Below the pieces are notes generated by a model that did no database searches, was not told the DNA's origin, and saw nothing but the letters and a program-made list of their open reading frames with translations. 49,029 bases of DNA, taken from assembly GCA_036271555.1 (NCBI GenBank), contig DATBAK010000058.1:1-49029 (forward strand), read 5' to 3'. Source of the DNA: Acidimicrobiia bacterium. GTDB lineage: Bacteria; Actinomycetota; Acidimicrobiia; IMCC26256; PALSA-610. Positions 43,540 through 49,029 of the stretch are shown here, in pieces (within the stretch, counting starts at the first letter, position 1; each line of letters starts with the position of its first letter). A program made the position numbers and the translations under genes.

Positions 43540-45525
43540 TTACGGGCCGAACGTCGACGTGAGCTCGGGCGGAGGCGCGGCCGCGACCTCGGCGGGCGTC
43601 ATGATCGACACGCGCAACCATTCGTCGCCGAGGATCGTCCGCTCGCGCGCGAGCCGGGTCTCCAGGTTCGCGGCCTGCTCGGTGGTCACCGCGGCCGACC
43701 TGACGTAGCCCGACTGCACCAGCTCCAGTAGCGCCCGGCTCGTGAGCATCGTGCGCGCGTCCTTTCCGTAGCGGTTGAAGAGAGCCTCGATGTACGCGCC
43801 CCGTTGCGCGCCGGCGAGCGCGACGCCGCTGACTGCGAGGGTGAACGGTTGCTTCTCGACCGCGACGACGAACCGGTCGATGAGCGCCGCATACCTGGGA
43901 TCGAAGACTTCGTGCGCGACGACGCGGCCGGGTGTCGGCGGGGCGGTGTCCTTGCCGCTCGAGATCACGATCACCGAAGGATGCGTGGCCGGTTGGAAGT
44001 CGCGGTACGAGCCGTAGGCGCGCGCGGAGTTCGGCGAGAGCTGTACCGCGATGCCGTCCTGTACGAGCCGGAACGTCAGGTGGTTGCCGACGCTGAGCGC
44101 CGCGGTGCCGCCGCGGTACACGACGGCGACCGGATGATCGCGGTCGACGTTGGGCAGCACGAGCGTGTCGATCGTGCGCTCCAGGGTGAATGCTTCGGCC
44201 TCGCGCGGCACGTCGTCGGAGCCGTGGGTCACGACCGTCGTGGCCGCGAGCACGGCGAGCACGACGACGACGGCAACGCGAGCCAATCGCGACATGGCGC
44301 GCCGGTCGGGCCGCCACGGCACGAACGTCGCGACCGCCCAGCCGAGCGTCATCCATGTGAGGAACGCGGCGGCCCACCACCAGCGAAACTCCGATGCGCG
44401 GTTCGCCTCGATGCCACGCGGGACGTTGGCGCCGTTCACGACTCCGACGGCGACGAGGACGAGCGTCACCACCGCGAGGCGCGCCAGCGCGCGATTCCGA
44501 CGCGCCGCGGCGAAGAGCACCGCGACGAGCGCGAGCAACTCGAGGCCGGCGACGACTGTTCGCAGCGCGTTCGCGTGATGGATCAGCGTGAGCCCGGTGA
44601 CGTCGCGCATCGCGAGCAGCGTGGGCGGCACGATCGCGTGACCGAGCTGCGTCACCGCGGACGTGAGTCCCTGCGTGGGGCGGCCGCCGTCGCGCGCGAA
44701 GCGCACGATCTGCGTGAGATTTCCGGGATGCCGCGCGAGCTCGTCGATCGCGACCGGCAGCCACGCGACGGACGCAATGGCCAGCGCGCCGACGACGAAT
44801 CGAGAGCCGTGGTCGGGTCGTTGCGCGCGGACACGAGTGAGCACGAGCGCGACGAGTCCGCCGATGACGAGTGGAACGACGACGAGGTCGGTCGCGAGAT
44901 GTTGTTGCGCCGCATACGTCGCGACGAAGGCAGTGACGGGCAGAAGCGCGAGGTCGCCGTCGGCGAGCGCCCAGACGAGCACGGCGGTGCACAGGGTCGA
45001 GTACATCGTCATGTTGGAGCTGAGCGTCGCGCTGAGCACCGACGTACCCGCGGCGAAGAGCAGTGCCTCCATGAGCACGCCCGCGCCGAGTAGCACGCGC
45101 ACGCCGGCGCGCCGGTAGATCGCCCACAGTGCGATGAGCACGAACGTCGCGTTGATCGTGGCCGCGCCGAGCAGCGGTCCCGTCCGTTCGCCGAGCAATC
45201 GCACGGGCACGGCGAGCAGGTAGAACTCGATCGGGCCTGGGTGCTGCGTGAAGATCTTCTTGCCGTACACGTACGTCGTCGACGGCAGACCGGTGAGCGG
45301 AGGATGCCGGCTGAAGACGTCGAGCGCGCGCGTCGCGATGTTCGCGTCGTCGCCGCTCGGCACCCAGCCGTCGTGATACGCCCGCACGAGCGACACGACG
45401 AACGGAACGAGCACCGCCGCGAGCAACGCCGCCGCGAGGAGCCGGTCCCGCCCCTGGAGGTCGCGCAGGCGATGCGGCGGCTCGACCGGACCGGTCCCAT
45501 CGCTCCTGGGTCTCGAAGTGTCCAC
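43540..45525 (-). CDS. Large polytopic membrane protein, possible GT-C-type glycosyltransferase
   Basis: 661 residues from GTG 45525. After the first helix (LLAAALLAAVLVPFVVSLV) comes an extracytoplasmic loop with an Asp pair (GWVPSGDDANIATRALDVFS) and HPPLTGLPSTTYVYG, a layout like GT-C enzymes that use polyprenyl-linked sugars. About nine or ten more helices follow up to about residue 440. The last 220 residues are an extracytoplasmic domain with VVYRGGTAALSVGNHLTFRL and VIVISSGKD. No family is firmly recognised. It is a single gene, convergent with the beta-helix gene. Confidence 0.75.
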   Translation of the reverse strand: MDTSRPRSDGTGPVEPPHRLRDLQGRDRLLAAALLAAVLVPFVVSLVRAYHDGWVPSGDDANIATRALDVFSRHPPLTGLPSTTYVYGKKIFTQHPGPIEFYLLAVPVRLLGERTGPLLGAATINATFVLIALWAIYRRAGVRVLLGAGVLMEALLFAAGTSVLSATLSSNMTMYSTLCTAVLVWALADGDLALLPVTAFVATYAAQQHLATDLVVVPLVIGGLVALVLTRVRAQRPDHGSRFVVGALAIASVAWLPVAIDELARHPGNLTQIVRFARDGGRPTQGLTSAVTQLGHAIVPPTLLAMRDVTGLTLIHHANALRTVVAGLELLALVAVLFAAARRNRALARLAVVTLVLVAVGVVNGANVPRGIEANRASEFRWWWAAAFLTWMTLGWAVATFVPWRPDRRAMSRLARVAVVVVLAVLAATTVVTHGSDDVPREAEAFTLERTIDTLVLPNVDRDHPVAVVYRGGTAALSVGNHLTFRLVQDGIAVQLSPNSARAYGSYRDFQPATHPSVIVISSGKDTAPPTPGRVVAHEVFDPRYAALIDRFVVAVEKQPFTLAVSGVALAGAQRGAYIEALFNRYGKDARTMLTSRALLELVQSGYVRSAAVTTEQAANLETRLARERTILGDEWLRVSIMTPAEVAAAPPPELTSTFGP

Positions 45526-45689
45526 TTCCCCCCGCTGGATCCCCGGGCGCCGACGCGGAGGTTAGGCCGTGGTCGCTCTCGACATCCGGTACCAACCGGT
45601 ACCGCACCCGCCGCCGTTCAGTCGGAGTTCGCGCCGCGTTCGCCCATCCGTGGGCGCTTCGCAAGGTCGCCGCGATAAACCAGCACGCG

Positions 45690-45944
45690 ATGAGTGATCT
45701 CGCACCGCGGCCGTCGGGCCGCGCCGTCGATCCGGCGTCGCTCGAGCTCGAGCAGTGGCGACGCTTCGTGCATCTCCTCTTGCTGCTCGTGCAGTCGGGC
45801 CGACTCGACCCGGCCGACGGCATGGCGCTCGTCGAGGCCCTCGGCCAGCCGCCGGACGTGGCGCGCGGACGCCGCGCCCTGTTCGAGATCATGCGCCGTC
45901 ATGAACCCGGCGCCTGTGGCGACGAGTCGGTGCGCTCGGCCTGA
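45690..45944 (+). CDS. Small hypothetical protein, 84 aa
   Basis: ATG 45690. The sequence is helical with an amphipathic centre (LELEQWRRFVHLLLLLVQSG, then GRLDPADGMALVEALGQPPD) and an Arg-rich end. No signal or transmembrane segment is convincing, although LLLLLV is hydrophobic. No family is recognised. Codon usage favours G/C in third positions, unlike the antisense frame, but no ribosome-binding site is seen. Confidence 0.5.
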   Translation: MSDLAPRPSGRAVDPASLELEQWRRFVHLLLLLVQSGRLDPADGMALVEALGQPPDVARGRRALFEIMRRHEPGACGDESVRSA

Positions 45945-46105
45945 CGACGCCTTCGCGGCGCGTGTGATCCGACGGGACCACCGCGGCGAACCGGTACCAT
46001 CGACTCCGATCCCGGTGGGCTCGATCGGACGAGGTGCGATCCGGCAACAGAGGGGGTGGACGTGACACACGGGCGCGGCGCGCGAGCCGCGACGCGGCGA
46101 AACCG

Positions 46106-47011
46106 GTGAGCAGCACCCCGATCGCGCCGGACGTCACACCGGGGGAGCGCGGCTCCCGCCGGGCGATGCTGCCCGACGGCCGTGGTGTCGGCTACGCCGA
46201 CTGGGGCGACCCCGACGGCCGGCCGGTCCTCTTCTTCCACGGCACTCCCGCGAGCCGGCTCGCGGTCGAGTGGGCCGAGGTCGGCGCCGCCGAGCGCGGC
46301 GTGCGCCTGCTGTCGCTCGACCGGCCCGGAATCGGGCTCTCGGATCCCGCGCCCGGCCGCTCGTTGCTCGACTGGGCGCGCGACGTCGACGCCTTCGCCG
46401 ACGCGTTGGGTCTGGATCGCTTCGCGATTGCGGGATGGTCCGGTGGCGGGCCGTACGTGCTCGCGTGTGCGTACGCGCTGAGCGATCGGCTCACCGACGC
46501 CGCGGTGCTGAGCGGCTGCGGTCCGCTCGACTCGGGCTTCGCGCGCCGAAGCTCGGCGATGTTCGATCGCACGCTGCTCGCGCTGAGCCTGCGCGCGCCG
46601 CGCGTGGGACGTCTGCTGCTCCGACCGGCGGAGATCGCGGCGCGTCGGACGCCACGCCTCGCGGCGAAGAGTGCCGAGCAGGACATGTCGCCGACCGACC
46701 TCGAGATCTTCCGCCGGCTCAATCCCGACCCGCGGCGCGCGATGGACTTCTTCGTGGAGGCGTTCCGGAACGGCAGCGCGGGGGTCGTCGACGACTACCG
46801 CGTGCTCGCGTCACCGTGGGGCTTCGAGCCCGAGCAGGTCGAGTTCCCGGTCCACTTCTGGCACGGCGACGACGACCGCATCGTCGTGATCGCCGAGGCC
46901 CGGGCCGTCGCGCAGCGCATGCCGCACTCCACCTTCACGACCATCCCGGGCGAGGGCCACATGATGATGATGGCCCACTTCGAAGAGATCCTCGACGCGC
47001 TGAGCGCCTGA
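46106..47011 (+). CDS. Alpha/beta hydrolase
   Basis: 301-residue hydrolase of unknown substrate. The oxyanion region VLFFHGTPASRL, the nucleophile elbow GWSGGGPYVLA (Ser), the acid in HFWHGDDDRIV (Asp) and the His in GEGHMMMMAHF make a complete triad. The insertion between (SMDRTLL to EAFRNGS) forms the helical cap. GTG 46106 is an estimate; the conserved part begins near RRAMLPDGRGVGYADWGD, so ATG 46166 is possible. No cofactor or pathway partner is adjacent. Confidence 0.87.
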   Translation: MSSTPIAPDVTPGERGSRRAMLPDGRGVGYADWGDPDGRPVLFFHGTPASRLAVEWAEVGAAERGVRLLSLDRPGIGLSDPAPGRSLLDWARDVDAFADALGLDRFAIAGWSGGGPYVLACAYALSDRLTDAAVLSGCGPLDSGFARRSSAMFDRTLLALSLRAPRVGRLLLRPAEIAARRTPRLAAKSAEQDMSPTDLEIFRRLNPDPRRAMDFFVEAFRNGSAGVVDDYRVLASPWGFEPEQVEFPVHFWHGDDDRIVVIAEARAVAQRMPHSTFTTIPGEGHMMMMAHFEEILDALSA

Positions 47012-47066
47012 CCGACCCGCCGGCCGTACACTCTCGGCAACGGTCCGCGGTCTCCGGGGGGAAGCC

Positions 47067-47915
47067 ATGCAGACGCTCGAGCCCGATCCGGCACAGCGCG
47101 CGTCGTCGCATTCGCGCTTCACGTGGATGGCCGGCGGCGTCGCCGCGGTCGTCGCGGCGGCCGCGATCTCGTATGCGGTCGGCACGGCGCACGAGAAGAC
47201 GAAGACGGTCGTGCAGACCGTGTCGGCGACGCCGGCGAAGAGTACGAAGGCCGCACCGACGTGCATCCCCGGTGCCGCGCCGACCTCGTGCAACACCGAC
47301 GAGGCGAAGGAGCTCGCGATCCCGGACCAGCCGTTGAACGCGCCGACGCGCACGGTGCTCTCGCAAGAGCTCGTCGCCGCGCGCGCGGCCGCGCTGCGTT
47401 ACCCGACGGTCGCCGACGCCGAGAACGCGCACATGCTGCAGGCCGGGCAGTTCTCGCCGTTGACCGGCGCACACTTCATCAACATCGGGGCGATGGTGCC
47501 GCACGGCACGAACGTCCGCTACGGCGGGTTCGACGCGTCGCAGCCGCAGTCGCTGATCTACGACGGCAGCGACCCGACGTCGCGCGTCATCGGGGTGATG
47601 TACCTGTCGCTGTCGGTGCTGCCGCCGCAGGGTTTCGCGGGTCCGAACGACCATTGGCACCGGCACACGAACACGTGCGTCGTGTACCAGGGCGCAAAGA
47701 TCGTCGTGCCGTTCGCGGCCGACTCGGACGTGACGGAGCCGATGTGTGCGGCGAAGCACGGTCAGTTCATGCGCGAGACCGCGTGGATGGTGCACGCGTG
47801 GGTCGTGCCCGGGTGGGAGAGCCCGAGCGGCGTGTTCTCGCACGACAACTCCGACGTGCGCTGCGCGAACGGGTCGCTCAAGACGGACGCGGTCGGTTTC
47901 TGTCAGGGAACGTGA
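47067..47915 (+). CDS. Membrane-anchored exported protein with His-rich motif, unknown
   Basis: 282 residues, ATG 47067 after GGGGGGAA. One N-terminal helix (about 18-38, FTWMAGGVAAVVAAAAISYA) anchors it, followed by a Thr/Lys linker and a globular part (about 85-282). The motif DHWHRHTNTCVVY (about 194-206) and the later HAWVVPGWESPSGVFSHDNS look like a metal site in a cupin-like or beta-rich fold. Six Cys could form disulfides. No family is recognised. Similar WHRH proteins may exist in other actinobacteria, but I cannot name one. Confidence 0.75.
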   Translation: MQTLEPDPAQRASSHSRFTWMAGGVAAVVAAAAISYAVGTAHEKTKTVVQTVSATPAKSTKAAPTCIPGAAPTSCNTDEAKELAIPDQPLNAPTRTVLSQELVAARAAALRYPTVADAENAHMLQAGQFSPLTGAHFINIGAMVPHGTNVRYGGFDASQPQSLIYDGSDPTSRVIGVMYLSLSVLPPQGFAGPNDHWHRHTNTCVVYQGAKIVVPFAADSDVTEPMCAAKHGQFMRETAWMVHAWVVPGWESPSGVFSHDNSDVRCANGSLKTDAVGFCQGT

Positions 47916-48019
47916 GCGCGGTCGTTGCGCTGCGCGTGATCGTCGCGTTGCGACGCGGTGTGACGAAGGTCGACGCTGCGCGCGGGTGACGCCACAGCTG
48001 CGCGCGGGTAGGACGGCTG

Positions 48020-48080
48020 GCGGAGCCCGTGCGCGTGAAGCGCCTGACCCCATCACGCCACCCACGCGTACGGGCTCCGC
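48020..48080. repeat. 18-bp inverted repeat with 25-nt loop
   Basis: The arms at 48020-48037 and 48063-48080 pair over 18 positions with a single G-U pair; both contain the core AGCCCG/CGGGCT. It is stronger than most terminators in this window. Confidence 0.65.
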
Positions 48081-48128
48081 TTGCGCGCGCGTTGCGCCCG
48101 CGGTGTCGACGCCGGCTTCGGCGACGCG

Positions 48129-48160
48129 CGAAGGCCCCGCCACTTGCTGCGGGGCCTTCG
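48129..48160. terminator. Bidirectional 12-bp terminator hairpin
   Basis: CGAAGGCCCCGC-cacttgct-GCGGGGCCTTCG is a perfect stem with an 8-nt loop between convergent genes. Only a short GTT follows on the plus strand. Confidence 0.75.
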
Positions 48161-48214
48161 GTTCAGAGAACGCGCCTCACGAACGTGGCGAGCGCCCTCG
48201 GGTCGCGGTGCGGC

Positions 48215-48820
48215 TCAGACGTAGCTGTAGGAGATGAGGAGATCGCAGCTCGCTCCGGCCTTCGTCTTGGTCAACGGTCCGCCCGGGGTGAGCGGAGGCG
48301 CGAAGAGCATCACGCCGCTCCCACCGGAGCACGACAGGGTGCCGGTGCTCGGCGCCTCGATCGCCATGTAGTCACCCTTCTTCACCGGCACGTTCACCGC
48401 GAACGTCTGAATGGTGAAGCTGTGCCCACAGCCGCCCTGACCGGCGTAGTTGATGACGGGGCCGTTCGCGATGACCTGCGCCTTGTGCTTCGACGGGATC
48501 GCCTTCGCGACCTGAAGCGTGAAGCTGCCCGCTACGCACGAGATCAAGCTGATATGCAGAATCTTGCCATTTTTCGGTGCAGTGAAGTTGCTGCCGTTCT
48601 CGAACGCCGACGTTGCGACCCAGGTGCAGTCAGCGTGATTCGGAATGTGTGCGCTCTCGTCGCAGGAGTAGCCATCCTGCGCATTCGACGGCTGGCTGTG
48701 CTTCGTGAGTTTCGCCCCGAAGGACGTCGGTGTTGCGGCCTGAGCCGACACGGCCTGAGCCCCAAAGGTCAACAGCCCCGCGGCCGCGATTGCACACACG
48801 AGAATTCGCCCGTTTCGCAT
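48215..48820 (-). CDS. Secreted protein of unknown function
   Basis: 201 residues from ATG 48820, chosen for GGGAGGG about six nt upstream. The signal peptide RNGRILVCAIAAAGLLTFGA ends near VSAQA. The mature part is beta-rich with six or more Cys (YSCDESAHIPNHADCTWVA, SLISCVAGSFTLQV, GGCGHSFTIQTF, TLSCSGGSG, ASCDLL), consistent with a disulfide-stabilised beta-sandwich. No family is recognised. Base composition is a little less GC-rich than the neighbours. A leadered promoter is visible upstream. Confidence 0.75.
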   Translation of the reverse strand: MRNGRILVCAIAAAGLLTFGAQAVSAQAATPTSFGAKLTKHSQPSNAQDGYSCDESAHIPNHADCTWVATSAFENGSNFTAPKNGKILHISLISCVAGSFTLQVAKAIPSKHKAQVIANGPVINYAGQGGCGHSFTIQTFAVNVPVKKGDYMAIEAPSTGTLSCSGGSGVMLFAPPLTPGGPLTKTKAGASCDLLISYSYV

Positions 48821-48857
48821 CCTGCCCTCCCACTCGTCCGGATCCCCACCGTGGCGC

Positions 48858-48886
48858 ACGCTACGGACGGCTTGCACGATGCGCAA
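48858..48886 (-). promoter_or_regulatory. Promoter of the secreted-protein gene
   Basis: On the minus strand TTGCGC (48881-48886) and TAGCGT (48858-48863) are separated by exactly 17 nt, with a leader of about 30 nt containing a Shine-Dalgarno site. It is the clearest -35/-10 pair in the window. Confidence 0.6.
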
Positions 48887-48991
48887 CCATGCGCGAACCG
48901 CAAACCGCCGAGCCTCTCCGTCGGCGAGCAGGGGCGAGTCGTTATCGTGGCGACGTGCGGCGAAAGGCGCCGTATTTGCAGGAGATTCTCC

Positions 48992-49029
48992 GGGCCCGTA
49001 GCTCAGTGGTCAGAGCAGGGGACTCATAA
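48992..49029 (+). tRNA. tRNA with CAT anticodon, 3' part cut off by the window
   Basis: Acceptor GGGCCCG, TA, D arm GCTC-AGTGGTCA-GAGC and anticodon loop CTCATAA (anticodon 49025-49027) are visible. It could be elongator tRNA-Met or the lysidine-modified tRNA-Ile; the missing half prevents a decision. Confidence 0.85.

Larger units (their letters stand above)
47916..48214 (+). other. 299-nt region with two large hairpins
   Basis: It separates two convergent exported-protein genes. It contains an 18-bp inverted repeat (48020-48080) and a 12-bp perfect hairpin (48129-48160). No gene is seen. Confidence 0.6.

Noticed and set aside
43445-45892. An 815-residue minus-strand frame overlapping the polytopic membrane protein
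   Set aside because: Its composition is low-complexity Arg/Ala, while the overlapping frame has clear transmembrane helices.
45586-45998. Three CCGGTACC motifs near small-gene starts
   Set aside because: The 8-mer is palindromic and GC-rich and also occurs inside dgt and near 13384, so three copies are not convincing as a regulatory site.

Overview
The window is a GC-rich, gene-dense chromosomal segment of an actinobacterium. A deep-branching lineage such as Acidimicrobiia is my best guess, and the assignment is an inference. Supporting signs are a BldD-type regulator, a FolP2-type dihydropteroate synthase homologue, an HrcA/DnaJ pair under a CIRCE operator, frequent GTG starts, many TANNNT -10 boxes only 6-10 nt upstream of start codons, and the gene order holA-rpsT-lepA-hemW-hrcA-dnaJ-rsmE-phoH-ybeY-CNNM-era followed by uppS-recO-glyS-dgt-dnaG-rpoD. 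I see no insertion sequence, prophage, integrase or CRISPR array.

Layout. 1-7223: end of leuS, an unknown minus-strand gene, then a translationally coupled run comEA-comEC-folP2-like-holA, and convergent rpsT. 7341-13324: lepA, a 508-nt gap, a minus-strand acyl-CoA dehydrogenase, an ECF sigma/RskA-type anti-sigma pair, and hemW, which appears to start at CTG. 13419-15645: CIRCE, hrcA and dnaJ. 15755-21051: rsmE, bldD with two candidate BldD boxes, phoH, ybeY, a CNNM/CBS membrane protein and era. 21191-26889: a caa3-type cytochrome oxidase operon (CuA-cytochrome c fusion, subunit I with extra C-terminal helices, subunits III and IV, a CtaG-like assembly factor, a membrane cupredoxin), placed inside the era/uppS/recO/glyS neighbourhood. 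26896-34995: lipid kinase and uppS divergent from a 36-bp region, a lipoprotein, recO, glyS, a J-like/RDD membrane protein and ppdK. 35010-41688: hotdog thioesterase, GNAT, a SecD-P1-head-like lipoprotein, dgt, the dnaG-rpoD macromolecular synthesis pair and an EVE-domain protein. 41695-49029: a small membrane protein, tRNA-Asn, and an accessory set of secreted or membrane proteins (parallel beta-helix, large polytopic protein, alpha/beta hydrolase, two unknown exported proteins), ending in a tRNA cut off by the window edge.

How it works together. Most genes are housekeeping: translation, replication, competence-type DNA uptake, rRNA maturation, heat-shock control and respiration. The regulatory layer is the most informative part: the HrcA/CIRCE circuit, a BldD retaining the RxD-x8-RxxD cyclic-di-GMP signature with probable self-regulation, and an ECF sigma with its membrane anti-sigma. 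Between operons there is a short repeated GC-rich element, often just after stop codons, and perfect hairpins separate most convergent gene pairs. No wholly new multi-gene system is evident. The best candidates for new biology are the J-like/RDD coiled-coil protein, the SecD-head lipoprotein, the oxidase-linked cupredoxin, the dispersed intergenic element and the BldD circuit outside the usual sporulating hosts.
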